DNA of 64,000 bases from Miltoncostaea sp963703045 (GTDB taxonomy: Bacteria > Actinomycetota > Thermoleophilia > Miltoncostaeales > Miltoncostaeaceae), in contig OY969782.1 of assembly GCA_963703045.1 (NCBI GenBank), forward strand, positions 806,001 to 870,000, read 5' to 3'. Below the pieces are notes generated by a model. That model searched no databases and was not told where the DNA came from. It saw only the letters and a list, made by a program, of their open reading frames with translations. Below, piece by piece: positions 1 to 8,525 of the stretch. The position numbers and the translations under genes were made by a program. How positions within the stretch are numbered: the stretch's first letter is position 1; each line of letters begins with the position of its first letter.

Positions 1-734
1 GGTGGGACGACCCCGGTGCTCGGCCTCAACCCGGTCGTTCCGGGGCCCTCGGGGGGCACGCGGGTGACCGGCGCGAGGACGGTGAGCTCCGGTTTCTCGC
101 GGGCCGCGCCCCGAGCTTCACCGTGACCTTCCCGAAGCGCGGAACGTTCCAGGTCCACTGCAACGTGCACCCCGCCATGCGTGGCGTGGTGAGGGTGGTC
201 CGAAAGGGCTCGGCCGCCGCCGACACGCGCGCCGAGGTGCGACGCAGGGCGTCGCGCGACCGCGCGTCGGACCTTCGGGCGGCTCGGCGCACCGCCAAGG
301 CGGCCGGCCGGCGCACGTCCACCCAGGCCGTGCTGATCGGCCCCGGCGACACGCGCCAGGAGGCGTTCCGCTTCTTCCCCGCGCGGTCAACCGTCGCCCC
401 CGGGGGCACCCTCACCTTCCGGATGGCCGGGAGGAACGAGATCCACACGGTCACGTTCGGCCCGAGCGACTTCCTCGACGCGGTCGGCAAGCGCACGTTC
501 GAGGGCAGCGGCGCGACGCTCGACCCGGAAGGGGCGTACCCGAGCGACCCGCCCGCCGCGGTGCCGGCCCTGACGCCGGTGAGCCACGGCAACGGCTTCC
601 TCAACAGCGGCGTCCTCACCGAGCCCGGGCAGCCCGGTGTCCATAGGTTCCGGGTGACCTTCCCGACGGCGGGGACGTACGACTACCGGTGCCTGGTGCA
701 CCCCGACATGAGGGGCACGGTCGCTGTCGGCTAG
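1..734 (+). CDS. Cupredoxin (plastocyanin/azurin-like) protein, 5' partial, frameshifted
   Basis: This is the C-terminal part of a secreted blue-copper-type protein with at least two cupredoxin units; its start lies before the window. The first unit ends in CNVHPAMRG and the second in CLVHPDMRG, each a C-x2-H-x2-M type 1 copper loop. The N-side His of the second unit is in NEIHTVTF. Up to about base 105 the reading frame is frame 1 (GGTTPVLGLNPVV...), after which it must move to frame 3. One extra C in the C4 run near 106-109 would restore a continuous domain, so I read this as a single-base deletion. The gene sits just upstream of a multicopper oxidase, which suggests electron transfer or copper handling outside the membrane. 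The exact partner is unknown. Confidence 0.8.
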   Translation, partial: WDDPGARPQPGRSGALGGHAGDRREDGELRFLAGRAPSFTVTFPKRGTFQVHCNVHPAMRGVVRVVRKGSAAADTRAEVRRRASRDRASDLRAARRTAKAAGRRTSTQAVLIGPGDTRQEAFRFFPARSTVAPGGTLTFRMAGRNEIHTVTFGPSDFLDAVGKRTFEGSGATLDPEGAYPSDPPAAVPALTPVSHGNGFLNSGVLTEPGQPGVHRFRVTFPTAGTYDYRCLVHPDMRGTVAVG

Positions 735-834
735 GCCCTCGCGCGGCGGACCCCGGCGGATCATCGCGGCCGCCGGGGTCCTGCTCGCCCTCGTCGGAGG
801 GCTCGCGGCCGGCACCGCCTCGGCGGCCGCGGCC

Positions 835-1677
835 GTGCGCGAGTACTGGATCTCTGCCGAGAACGTGATGTGGGACGTCGCTCCGAACGGCGGCGACCCG
901 CTCATGGACACGACCATCCCCGCAGCGCAGCGGAGCTTCATGGCCGTCGTCTACCGGCGCTACACCGCCGACTTCCGACGGCCCTGGCCGAACACCGCCC
1001 GCTCGGGCGACAACGATGGCATCCCGGGGCCGACGATCCGCGCCGAGATCGGCGACACGGTCGTGGTCCACTTCCGCAACCGCGACATGCACCACCGGCT
1101 GCCCCACTCGATGCACTTCCACGCGTTCCGGTACGCCCCCTCGAGCGACGGCGCCTTCATCCCCTACCGAAGCGGTCCGGGGGGCGACGTACCCGTGGGA
1201 GGCAGGTTCACCTACCGGCTGCGCGCCGTCGCCGACTCGTACGGGGTCTGGCCGTACCACGACCACTCGCGCAGCGTCTCGCGCTCGATCGAGCTCGGGC
1301 TCTACGGAGCGATCGTCGTACCAAAGCCCGGCGATGCCCCACCCGATCGCGAGCAGGTCGTCTTCTTCGGCCGGCACATCGGCTTCGACACCATCAACGG
1401 GCGCGCCTTCATCGGCAACACGCCGACGTTCCGGGGCCGGGTCGGCGAGACCATCCAGTGGAACGTGCTCGGGCTGGGCGACGACTTCCACGTGTTCCAT
1501 CCCCACGGCCACCGGTGGAGGCGCGGCGGGGTCCCGGTCGATTCGGAGCTCATCGGGCCATCGAGCACGCTCAGGATCCGGTGGAGGGAGGACGCGCCGG
1601 GCACCTGGTTCTACCACTGCCACGTCGACTCCCACCAGCACAACGGCATGATCGGGCTCTACCGGGTCACGCGATGA
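835..1677 (+). CDS. Two-domain multicopper oxidase
   Basis: This is an exported multicopper oxidase that would oxidise a substrate or metal ion at a type 1 site and pass electrons to a trinuclear cluster. All four copper motifs are visible when numbered from the GTG at 835: HFH (94-96), YHDH (141-144), HVFHPHGH (219-226) and HCH-x3-H-x4-M (261-272). The length (about 280 residues plus signal peptide) fits two-domain MCOs of the small-laccase type, which act as trimers. A clear hydrophobic signal sequence (RRIIAAAGVLLALVGG...) is encoded in frame upstream of 835 but has no ATG, GTG or TTG start. A CTG at 724 or a base error must supply the real start. The stop overlaps the next start (ATGA). 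Confidence 0.88.
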   Translation: MREYWISAENVMWDVAPNGGDPLMDTTIPAAQRSFMAVVYRRYTADFRRPWPNTARSGDNDGIPGPTIRAEIGDTVVVHFRNRDMHHRLPHSMHFHAFRYAPSSDGAFIPYRSGPGGDVPVGGRFTYRLRAVADSYGVWPYHDHSRSVSRSIELGLYGAIVVPKPGDAPPDREQVVFFGRHIGFDTINGRAFIGNTPTFRGRVGETIQWNVLGLGDDFHVFHPHGHRWRRGGVPVDSELIGPSSTLRIRWREDAPGTWFYHCHVDSHQHNGMIGLYRVTR

Positions 1678-2482
1678 TCGCCGACCAGGTCGCCCATCCG
1701 CCCCCCGACGCCGCCCCCGCCCTGACGCGGGCGGTGGCGGTGACCGACCGGGCGTACGACCCGACCGCGCTCGTGGTGGCGCCGGGAACCGCGATCGCAT
1801 GGACCAACGTGGGCCGCAACCGCCATACCGTGACCGAGGACTCGGCGCGGTTCGAGTCGGGGACGCTCGCCCCCGGCGCGACGTTCCGCCTCAGCGCGCC
1901 CGACGCCCCCGGCACCTACGCCTACCACTGCCGGTTCCACGGCTACATCCGCGGCACCCTGACGGTGTCGACCGTGTCCCTGGCGACACCGGTGGACGTG
2001 GTGGTCGGACGGCGACCGGTGCTGACCGGCGAGGTCCCGGGGGCGGCGGCGGGCACCGTGGTGCGGGTGGAGCGGCGGGTGCCGGGCGCCTGGGAGGAGG
2101 CCGGGCGCGCGGTCACCGACGCCGCGGGCGCCTTCCACCTGACCGGCACGCCCATCCTTGGTCGCACCGCGTTCCGCGCCATCGCCGGCGACGAGGTCAG
2201 CCCGAGCGTCCGCGGGGGGCGCGCCCGCTGTTGAGGGTCCGGCGTCGGGGGTCGCGGGTGCTGGTGAGCGTGCGCCCGGCGGGCGGATCGGCCCATCTCG
2301 AGCGCCTGGACCTCGACACCTACCGTTGGGCGTCTCTCGCCGCGCGTCCGCTGCCAACCGGCGGGACGCGCTTCCGGCTGCTCAGCCCGGGGGTCTACCG
2401 GGTGGTGGTTCCCGAGCACCGGAACCTGGCGACGGCGACCTCGCGCCCGGTCCCGTTCCGCGCGGGGGCGTTCCGCGACTGA
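1674..2482 (+). CDS. Cupredoxin-domain protein with C-terminal Ig-like domain, frameshifted
   Basis: The ATG at 1674 overlaps the stop of the multicopper oxidase. The N-terminal domain is a cupredoxin with NRHTVTED and YHCRFHGYIRG. The copper His-Cys-His ligands are present, but the usual axial Met is Ile, so copper binding may be altered or lost. Next come VDVVVGRRPVLTGEV and a beta-rich segment resembling an Ig or carboxypeptidase-regulatory fold. The first frame stops at 2234, but a second frame continues the same kind of sequence to 2482 (VLVSVRPAGGSAHLERL...). The break is at a G6 run (2215-2220); one more G joins the two parts cleanly. No signal peptide is visible. Probably a partner of the multicopper oxidase (inference). 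Confidence 0.7.
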
Positions 2483-2504
2483 CCGGGCGGCTCAGCCGCC
2501 CAGG

Positions 2505-3137
2505 TCACGCTCGCCGCATGCGCGCGACCTCGGCCGCGTCGCGCTCCTCGATGCGCGCGGCCTCCTCCAGGATCGGGCGCAGGTCGCCCGCCGGGATCAC
2601 GACGGTGCCCGAGCGGTCGGCGTAGACGTGGTCGCCGGGCACCACCGTCACCCCGCCGACGGCCACGGGCACGTCGGCGGCCCACGGCATGATCGCCTCT
2701 CCCCCCTGCCGCACCGTCTCGCCCCGGCACCATGCACCGAGACCGAGGTCGACGACCTCGTCGAAGTCGCGCAGGCGGGCGTCGGCGACCAGCCCGGCGA
2801 GGCCCAGGTTGGCGAGCCGCGACAGCTTCTTGCCCCCGGCGACCGGCTCGTCGGGGTGCCCCCAACTCGACACCACCAGCACGGCGCCCCGCGGATCGCG
2901 GCCGGCGACCGCGAGGTCGAGCATGGCGCCGAAGTCGTGTCGGGCCGGATCGAGCAGGTCGGCCCGCAGCGGCATGAACTGCATCGTCACCGCCGGGCCG
3001 AGCAGCGCGCGCTCCGGGGCCGGACTGACCAGATCGACCACGTGCGCCCGGTGACCGTGGCGGCGCATCATCGCGTCGCAGATGGCCGAGCAGCTCACCC
3101 GCGCGGCGATCTCCCGCAGGTCGGGCGCCTCGCTCAT
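2505..3137 (-). CDS. RraA-like protein / HMG aldolase family
   Basis: A 210-residue member of the RraA / 4-hydroxy-4-methyl-2-oxoglutarate aldolase family. Family hallmarks are the GLVADARLRD segment, corresponding to the G-x2-G-x3-D-G-x2-R-D metal and substrate loop, and VPGDHVYADRSGTVVIP near the C-terminus. The family includes divalent-metal class II aldolases and inhibitors of RNase E. Which activity this one has cannot be read from sequence. The loop has Ala where many members have Gly, but the Arg-Asp pair is kept. It lies 7 bp downstream of the FabF-like gene on the same strand, so the two are probably co-transcribed. Confidence 0.85.
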   Translation of the reverse strand: MSEAPDLREIAARVSCSAICDAMMRRHGHRAHVVDLVSPAPERALLGPAVTMQFMPLRADLLDPARHDFGAMLDLAVAGRDPRGAVLVVSSWGHPDEPVAGGKKLSRLANLGLAGLVADARLRDFDEVVDLGLGAWCRGETVRQGGEAIMPWAADVPVAVGGVTVVPGDHVYADRSGTVVIPAGDLRPILEEAARIEERDAAEVARMRRA

Positions 3138-3144
3138 GCCCCGC

Positions 3145-4374
3145 TCAGGCGGGGTGGTGGCGGCCCAGCACCAGGCAGGCGTTGTGGCCGCCGAAGCCGA
3201 AGGAGTTCGACGCCGCGGCCTCGACGTGCGCCGCGCGCGGCTCGAGGACGTGGTCGAAGGGCGCCTCGGGGTCGGGCTCGCGGAGATTGAGCGTGGCCGG
3301 CAGCAGGTCGCGCGCGAAGGCCATCAGCGTCGCGACGGCCTCGACCCCTCCGGCGCCGCCCAGCGCGTGGCCGTGGGCCGACTTGGTCGACGAGACCGCG
3401 GCGCCGCCGAGGCCGGCGCGCGTCAGGGCGCGCGACTCGGCGATGTCGCCGGCCATGGTCGAGGTGGCGTGGGCGTTGACGTAGCCGATGTCCGGCGGGG
3501 TGAGGTCCGCGTCGGCGATGGCGATCGCCATCGCCCGCGCGGGGCCGTCGCCGGTGGCGTCGGGGTCGGTCAGGTGGCCGGCGTCGCACGAGCTGCCGTA
3601 GCCGATCAGCTCGGCGTAGATGCGGGCGCCGCGGGCCAGGGCGTGCTCGCGCTCCTCGAGCATCAGCACGCCAGCTCCCTCGCCCATCACGAAGCCGTCG
3701 CGACCCACGTCGAAGGGCGACGACGACTGCTCCGGGGGCCGGGTGCTCGGACTCAGCGCGCCGACGCGCTGGTAGCCGGCGATCACGAGCGGCGAGAGCG
3801 GGGCGTCGGCGCCGCCCGCGATCATCGCGTCGGCGCGTCCCTCGCGCAGCAGCGACAGCGCCCCGCCGATCGCGTCGGAGCCGGCCGCGCAGGCCGTCGC
3901 CGGCGACGTCGTGGGCCCGCGCAGGCCGAGCACGCGGGCGGCGGTCGCGCACGGGTGGTTGGCGAGCGACAGGGGGATCGACAGCGGGCCGACCCGGTCG
4001 GGTCCGCGCTGCAGGAAGGCCCGGTGGGCCTCGAGCAGGGTGTCGGCGCCGCCGTGGACGCTGCCGATCGACACGCCGACGCGCTCGGGATCGAGGCCGA
4101 GATCGCCCGCGTCCTCGAGTGCCAGGGCCGCGGCGACGGCGGCGAAGCGCCCCGCCCGGTCCATCCGGCGGGCGTCGCGCTGGCCGAACCGCTCGCGGGC
4201 GTCCTCGCCCTCGGTCACGGGGAAGGCGCAGATGGTGCCGACGGCCTCCAGGTCCACGTGCGCTGCGCCGCTGCGCCCGGCCGCCAGGGCGTCCCAGAAG
4301 GCGTCCACCCCGGCGCCGATCGGGCTCACGACACCAGCTCCAGTGACTACGACCCGTCGGCGCACGACGGGCAT
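3145..4374 (-). CDS. fabF: Beta-ketoacyl-ACP synthase II-like (KAS II)
   Basis: A 409-residue condensing enzyme of the FabF type, which extends an acyl-ACP by malonyl-ACP in fatty acid or related synthesis. The Cys-His-His triad is visible: Cys162 in TACAAGSD, His302 in NAHATST and His334 in KSAHGHALGGAGG. The thiolase fold spans the whole length. I chose the ATG at 4374 because the protein then begins MPVVRRRVVVTGAGVVSP, the normal family start; the frame is open further upstream but that part looks non-coding. No acyl carrier protein or other fatty acid genes are adjacent. It may therefore be an accessory KAS rather than the main one. Confidence 0.9.
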   Translation of the reverse strand: MPVVRRRVVVTGAGVVSPIGAGVDAFWDALAAGRSGAAHVDLEAVGTICAFPVTEGEDARERFGQRDARRMDRAGRFAAVAAALALEDAGDLGLDPERVGVSIGSVHGGADTLLEAHRAFLQRGPDRVGPLSIPLSLANHPCATAARVLGLRGPTTSPATACAAGSDAIGGALSLLREGRADAMIAGGADAPLSPLVIAGYQRVGALSPSTRPPEQSSSPFDVGRDGFVMGEGAGVLMLEEREHALARGARIYAELIGYGSSCDAGHLTDPDATGDGPARAMAIAIADADLTPPDIGYVNAHATSTMAGDIAESRALTRAGLGGAAVSSTKSAHGHALGGAGGVEAVATLMAFARDLLPATLNLREPDPEAPFDHVLEPRAAHVEAAASNSFGFGGHNACLVLGRHHPA

Positions 4375-4598
4375 ATTCGCAGAGAGGGCGTCCGGGCGTG
4401 AGGCGACGCGGCCCCGGGGTGCGCGAGGAGCCCACCGCACGCGGCCGGGTGCCGGCGCGGAGGTGCGCCCGGAGGTGCCGTGGGACTACGCTCGGAGGGC
4501 GGGCGTCGGCGGCGCCGACGAGGCCGCGATGGACGACCCGTCACGGGGCTGTCATCGCCTGCGCGTCCGAGCCGACCACCCCGCGGGAGGAGAGCACA

Positions 4599-4922
4599 GT
4601 GATCTGCCTCATGACCGAGCGCCGGTTGGCCCCCGGCGCCTACGACGACTTCCGGCGCGCGTGGCAGCCGACCGACGACACCCCGTTCGCCGTGCGCGCC
4701 TACCACCTGCGCGACCTGTCCGACCCCGACCACGTGATCTCGTTCGGCCTCGTCGACATCGATCGCGAGCAGTTCGAGCGCCTTCGCGCGACACCGGAGC
4801 TGGCGAGCCGCCAACGGGCCCGCTTCGAGGCGATGGAGCCCTACGTGCGCCACACCGGCGTCGATGCGGTGTTCGAGGTCGCCGAGGTCGTGGAGATGCC
4901 CGGCGCGCCGGGCGGCGGCTGA
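4599..4922 (+). CDS. Small protein, possible dimeric alpha/beta-barrel fold
   Basis: A 107-residue cytoplasmic protein starting MICLMTERRLAPGAYDDFRRAW. I chose the GTG at 4599 because a strong ribosome site (GGGAGGAGAG, 4585-4594) lies just before it; upstream codons in this frame are Arg/Ala-rich shadow sequence. The pattern of a beta strand, a helix with an FRRAW-like motif, then HVISFGLVDID and a helix resembles antibiotic-biosynthesis-monooxygenase-type ferredoxin-like proteins. I cannot assign a substrate. It is divergent from the fabF-like gene and ends just before a strong hairpin. Confidence 0.7.
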   Translation: MICLMTERRLAPGAYDDFRRAWQPTDDTPFAVRAYHLRDLSDPDHVISFGLVDIDREQFERLRATPELASRQRARFEAMEPYVRHTGVDAVFEVAEVVEMPGAPGGG

Positions 4923-4932
4923 TCGACCACCG

Positions 4933-4962
4933 GGGACCCGGACTCGCCCGGGTCCGGGTCCC
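4933..4962. terminator. Bidirectional hairpin terminator
   Basis: GGGACCCGGAC (4933-4943) and GTCCGGGTCCC (4952-4962) form a perfect 11-bp stem with an 8-base loop. It lies between two convergent genes (ends at 4922 and 5049). There is no U-tract, which is common in very GC-rich genomes. Confidence 0.75.
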
Positions 4963-5048
4963 GTACCACCGTGCGCCCGCCGCGGTGCCGGCCCCCGCGC
5001 CCGGCCCGTCCCTGCTGGGCCGGCCGCGCGAGGGTCATCCGCCGGCCG

Positions 5049-5204
5049 CTAGTACCACTTCCCCTTGGCGAAGCCGCCGAACGCGATCAGGCCGACCAGG
5101 GCGATGATGATGCCGAGGAGCGTCGATCCGAAGATCGCGACGAGGATGCCGACGATCACCAGGATGCCGCCGAGACCGATGCCGCCGAGCTTTCCGTTGC
5201 CCAC
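5049..5204 (-). CDS. Small two-helix membrane protein
   Basis: A 51-residue hydrophobic protein beginning at the GTG at 5204 (MGNGKLGGIGLGGILVIVGI...). A Shine-Dalgarno GAAGGGA stands 6 bases upstream, which decides this start over a longer frame. It has two predicted transmembrane segments (about residues 10-25 and 28-43) and a short basic tail ending GKWY. It is too short and simple to assign a function. Such small proteins are common in actinobacterial genomes and were probably missed by some gene finders. Confidence 0.65.
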   Translation of the reverse strand: MGNGKLGGIGLGGILVIVGILVAIFGSTLLGIIIALVGLIAFGGFAKGKWY

Positions 5205-5282
5205 AGGTGTTCCCTTCGATCGGAGTGACACGACGTCTTTCCCCGACGGGGGACGCCGCAACCGGCCCGAACCGTATGCGAC

Positions 5283-5621
5283 TCAGGAGCGGGGCAGCTC
5301 GCAGGCGTCGTCGGCGGGTGCGCCGGGCTCGCCGTCCATGGCGATGTCGTCGTCGAGCTCGCCGATCGACCGCGTGAACGAGGCGTCGCCGTAGGTGGCG
5401 TAGAGGTGGCGCACGATGCGCCGCGAGTCGACCACGACGGTGTCGCCGTCGACCAGCACCGGGACGCGTCGCTGGCCGCTGGCGGCGTCGACCATGTCGC
5501 GCTCCTCGCGCGGATACGGCACCTCGATCAGCTCGACCGGGGCGCCGACGTTCTCGATCGCCTGGCGGGCGGCCGCGCACCACGGGCACTTCCAGCGGTG
5601 ATAGAGGCGGGCGGTGCTCAC
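5283..5621 (-). CDS. Glutaredoxin-like / GST N-terminal thioredoxin-fold protein
   Basis: A 112-residue thioredoxin-fold protein. It starts at the GTG at 5621 (MSTARLYHRWKCPWCAAAR) with the redox motif CPWC near residue 12. Later come RRVPVLVDGDTVVVDSRRI, the cis-Pro region and glutathione-site-like segment of glutaredoxins and GST N-terminal domains. The acidic C-terminal tail (GELDDDIAMDGEPG...) is not part of the fold. It is probably a cytoplasmic thiol-disulfide oxidoreductase; the low-molecular-weight thiol it uses is unknown. Upstream codons to 5663 are open but lack support. Confidence 0.8.
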   Translation of the reverse strand: MSTARLYHRWKCPWCAAARQAIENVGAPVELIEVPYPREERDMVDAASGQRRVPVLVDGDTVVVDSRRIVRHLYATYGDASFTRSIGELDDDIAMDGEPGAPADDACELPRS

Positions 5622-5666
5622 GTGGGCGAGCGTAGACCCTTCACGGGGCGGGTGCCCCCACAACGG

Positions 5667-5694
5667 CCGAGGCCGCCCCGGAGGGCGGCCTCGG
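5667..5694 (-). terminator. Terminator hairpin of the cold-shock gene
   Basis: CCGAGGCCGCCC (5667-5678), loop CGGA, and GGGCGGCCTCGG (5683-5694) give a perfect 12-bp stem with a stable tetraloop. It begins 27 bases after the stop of the csp gene at 5722. Confidence 0.85.
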
Positions 5695-5721
5695 TGATCC
5701 GTCGATGCGGGTGACTCCGAC

Positions 5722-5925
5722 CTAGAGGCCGGCGACGTTCGCGGCCTGGGGACCCTTCGGGCCCTCCTGGCTCTCGAAGCTGACCCGCTGGCCCTCGTCC
5801 AGGTTCCGGAAACCGGAGCCCTGGATCTCGGAGAAGTGGACGAAGAGGTCCTTGCCTCCGTCGTCCGGGGTGATGAACCCGTAACCCTTCTCCTGCGAGA
5901 ACCACTTCACGACGCCTTCGGGCAT
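5722..5925 (-). CDS. Cold-shock protein (CspA family)
   Basis: A 67-residue single cold-shock domain that binds single-stranded RNA and DNA. RNP1 (KGYGFITP) and RNP2 (LFVHFSEI) are both intact. I chose the ATG at 5925 over the one at 5931 because the AAGGAA ribosome site is correctly spaced for the former and would overlap the latter. The leader holds a short hairpin, CAGCG/CGCTG around 5942-5959, immediately before the ribosome site. This may tune translation with temperature (inference). A paralogue 80% or so alike is at 43857-44060. Confidence 0.95.
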   Translation of the reverse strand: MPEGVVKWFSQEKGYGFITPDDGGKDLFVHFSEIQGSGFRNLDEGQRVSFESQEGPKGPQAANVAGL

Positions 5926-6186
5926 AACCATTCCTTATCGCTCAGCGAGGAAACGCTGACCCGCCGAGCTGAAAGCCCACCGACGTCTGCTCATCCACGC
6001 GTCCTTAGCGGGCCCCGGGCGGGGCCGCAGTCGGCACAGTAGCGCGATCGGCCGGACGTCACGCGGCTATCGGGCCGCGACGGGGGCGTCACCGCACGGC
6101 CCACAGCGGCTGATCGGGGCCCGAGACGGCACTCGCGAGACGCGTCGGGCCGGTTTGGGACCACGCCCGATCGGGGAGGGCCGGGT
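5926..6186. promoter_or_regulatory. Divergent intergenic region with csp leader
   Basis: About 260 bases between the csp gene (minus) and a small membrane protein (plus), the longest gene-free stretch in the window. The minus-strand side is the cold-shock leader, with an AAGGAA ribosome site and a hairpin with TCAGCG/CGCTGA arms at 5942-5947 and 5954-5959. The remainder shows no open frame with a ribosome site, repeat or clear promoter box that I can defend. Confidence 0.4.
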
Positions 6187-6510
6187 GTGGAGTTGATCAT
6201 CCTCCTGCTGATCGTCATCGGGCTCGTCATCGTCGGCGCGGCCGTGCTCGGGGCCGTCCTCAGCCTGGTCTGGTGGGCGATCATCGGCCTCGTGATCGGG
6301 GCGCTGGCCCGCGTGATCGTGCCCGGCACGGAGGGTCTCGGTCTGCTGATCACCGCACTGTCGGGCATCGCCGGTGCCCTGCTCGGCGGCGTGATCGCCA
6401 ACGCGCTCGACGTGGGCTCGCTGCTCGAGTTCGCGATCGCCGTGCTCGTGGCCGCCGCGATCGTCGCGATGCTCGCGGCCCGCCGGCCGGCGGGCGCCGC
6501 CACCCGCTGA
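6187..6510 (+). CDS. GlsB/YeaQ/YmgE-like membrane protein
   Basis: A 107-residue integral membrane protein with four hydrophobic segments. It resembles the transglycosylase-associated (GlsB/YeaQ/YmgE) stress family: WWAIIGLVIGALARVIVPGTEG matches the family pattern of a helix followed by G-x-L-A-R and a Gly turn, and GIAGALLGGVIANAL follows. It starts at the GTG at 6187. It ends just before a perfect palindrome. The function of the family is poorly known; in other bacteria members respond to envelope or general stress. Confidence 0.75.
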   Translation: MELIILLLIVIGLVIVGAAVLGAVLSLVWWAIIGLVIGALARVIVPGTEGLGLLITALSGIAGALLGGVIANALDVGSLLEFAIAVLVAAAIVAMLAARRPAGAATR

Positions 6511-6511
6511 G

Positions 6512-6531
6512 GCCGCCCCGGCCGGGGCGGC
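6512..6531 (+). terminator. Palindromic terminator
   Basis: GCCGCCCCGG followed directly by CCGGGGCGGC is a 20-base perfect palindrome starting 2 bases after the stop at 6510. As RNA it folds into a tight GC hairpin. It separates the membrane-protein gene from the LigD polymerase gene. Confidence 0.65.
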
Positions 6532-6551
6532 GTGCGGTAGCGTCGTCACCG

Positions 6552-7575
6552 ATGCCCCCCGAGGCCGAGCACCTCGAGCTGGACGCCGCCGGGCGGACGA
6601 TCGCCGTCAGCAACCCGCACAAGGTGATGTTCCCGGAGCACGGCGAGACGAAGGCCGATCTCGCCCGGTACTACCTCGCGGTCGCCGACCCGCTGATGCG
6701 GACGGTCCGCGACCGGCCCACGCATGCTGCAGCGGTTCCCGAACGGGGCGACGGGCCAGTCGTTCTTCCAGAAGCGCATCCCGGCCTCGGCGCCCGACTG
6801 GTTGCGCACGACGACGGTGTCGACGCCCAACGGCACCACGTCGCGCGCCATCGTGATGGCCGACATCGCCCACGTGCTCTGGGCGGCCAACCAGGGGTGC
6901 CTCGGCTTCCACCCCTGGCCCTACCGCGCCGCGGCCCCCGACGACGCCGACGAGCTCCGTCTCGACCTCGACCCCTCGCCGGGCGTCACGTTCGAGATGG
7001 TCCGCGAGGCCGCCGTGGACGTCCGCGCGTTGCTGACGGAGCTCGGCATCGCGGCGTTCCCCAAGACGACCGGCAACCGCGGCCTGCACCTCTACGTGCG
7101 GGTGGAGCCGGGGTGGGACTCGTTCGCGGTCCGGCAGGCCGCCGTGGCGGTCGCGCGCGAGATGGAGCGCCGCAGGCCCGACCTCGTGACGGGGTCGTGG
7201 TGGAAGGAGGAGCGCGGCGCGCGGGTGTTCATCGACTTCAACCAGAACGCCCCGCACAAGACCGTGTTCGGGGCGTGGTGCGTGCGGGCCCGGGTCGGGG
7301 CGCAGGTGTCGACCCCCTTCGCCTGGGACGAGCTGCCCGCGATCGTGCCCGACGAGCTGACGATGCGGACCGTGCCGGAGCGCCTGGAGCGACTGGGCGA
7401 CCCGTGGGCCGGCATCGACGACGCCGCCTGCTCGATCGCCCCTCTCGTCGAGCGCTACACGGCCGACCTCGCGGCGGGCATCCCCGACAACCCGTGGCCG
7501 CCCGTCTATCCCAAGATGCCCGACGAGGCGCCGCGTGTCGCCCCGAGCCGCGCCCGTCGGAACCCGCCCGCCTGA
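6552..7575 (+). CDS. LigD-type NHEJ polymerase (primase-polymerase), frameshifted
   Basis: A stand-alone polymerase domain of bacterial LigD, an archaeo-eukaryotic-primase-like enzyme that fills gaps during non-homologous end joining with Ku. The catalytic Asp pair is in DLDPSPG and the third Asp in VFIDFNQN. SWWKEE and HKTVFGAW also fit the family. The ATG at 6552 begins MPPEAEHLELDAAGRTIAVS. The frame breaks at 6723, where an extra C splits DRPT from MLQRFPNG; removing it restores a normal protein. No ligase or nuclease domain is attached, and no ku gene is in the window. A NUDIX hydrolase follows after 1 bp. Confidence 0.88.
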
Positions 7576-7576
7576 G

Positions 7577-8051
7577 GTGGCGGCCCGCAGCGCCGGCCTG
7601 CTGCTGCACCGCCCGGCCGCCGAGGGCGTCGAGGTGCTGATCGCCCACATGGGCGGCCCCTTCTGGGCGCGCCGCGACGCGGGCGCCTGGTCGATCCCGA
7701 AGGGCCTGATCGAGGACGGCGAGGACCCCCTGGCCGCCGCCCTGCGCGAGTTCGCCGAGGAGCTCGGCCTCTCCCCTCCCCCCGGGTCGCCCGTGGAGCT
7801 CGGCGAGTTCCGCCAGGGCGGCGGCAAGCGCGTGGTGATCTTCGCCCTGGGCGGCGACCTCGACCTCGGCGGCCTGCAGCCCCGGCGAGTTCGAGATGGA
7901 GTGGCCGCGCGGCTCGGGCCGGATGCGCAGCTTCCCCGAGATCGACCGGGCCGAGTGGACGGCTCCGGCGCGCGCGCGCGAGCGGCTCGTCGCGGGTCAG
8001 GTGCCGGCGCTCGACGCGCTCGAGCGGCTGCTCGGCGAGGGTGGGCGCTGA
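7577..8051 (+). CDS. NUDIX hydrolase, frameshifted
   Basis: A NUDIX-fold pyrophosphatase of about 158 residues. The NUDIX box, from GLIEDGEDPLAA through REFAEELGL, is complete, including the REx2EE metal site. The frame breaks at the C4 run 7880-7883. With one C removed the product continues GEFEMEWPRGSGRMRSFPEIDRAEW and stops at 8051, which matches the usual C-terminal signature of this NUDIX subgroup. The start is the GTG at 7577, directly after the polymerase stop, so the two are probably translated together. The substrate is not predictable; nucleotide sanitation or diadenosine polyphosphates are possible. Confidence 0.85.
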
Positions 8052-8111
8052 CGCGTCGTGCCTCGGGGCACACGTTGCGTGATCCGCGGGTCGTCCGATA
8101 GAACGCGGAGC

Positions 8112-8468
8112 GTGACGATACGCAGGGCGGTGCCGAACATACGGGCGGAGCGACCCGCCGAGACCCGCGACTTCTTCGTCGACCTGCTCGGCTTCGAGGT
8201 GGCGATGGACCTGGGCTGGGTCGTGACCGTCGTCTCACCGACCGACGCCGCCGTCCAGGTGAACATCATCGGCAACGACGACACGGCGGCCCCGGGCATC
8301 TCGGTGGAGGTGGCGGACGTCAACGTCGTGCACGCCGCGGCCGTGGAGCAGGGCGTCGACATCGTCTACCCGCTGCGCGACGAGGAGTGGGGCGTGCGGC
8401 GGTTCATGCTGCGCGAGCCGAGCGGCACGGTCGTGAACGTCGTGTCCCACCGCCCGGACCGCGCCTGA
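8112..8468 (+). CDS. VOC-family (glyoxalase/bleomycin-resistance-like) protein
   Basis: A 118-residue vicinal-oxygen-chelate fold protein. It contains ETRDFFVDLLGFEVAMDLGWVV, the typical first beta-alpha-beta unit with F-Y/F-x-D-x-L-G-F, and ends VRRFMLREPSGTVVNVVSH, with the EPSG turn and terminal metal-side strand. I chose the GTG at 8112 (MTIRRAVPNIRAERPAE) because it gives the family's usual beginning. Members range from dioxygenases to drug-binding proteins, and this one has no neighbour that identifies the ligand. Confidence 0.8.
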   Translation: MTIRRAVPNIRAERPAETRDFFVDLLGFEVAMDLGWVVTVVSPTDAAVQVNIIGNDDTAAPGISVEVADVNVVHAAAVEQGVDIVYPLRDEEWGVRRFMLREPSGTVVNVVSHRPDRA

Positions 8469-8525
8469 CGCCGTCGCCGGCCGTGGGTCTGCGGCGCCCT
8501 CGACGCCGCGGCAGCGAGGACCACA

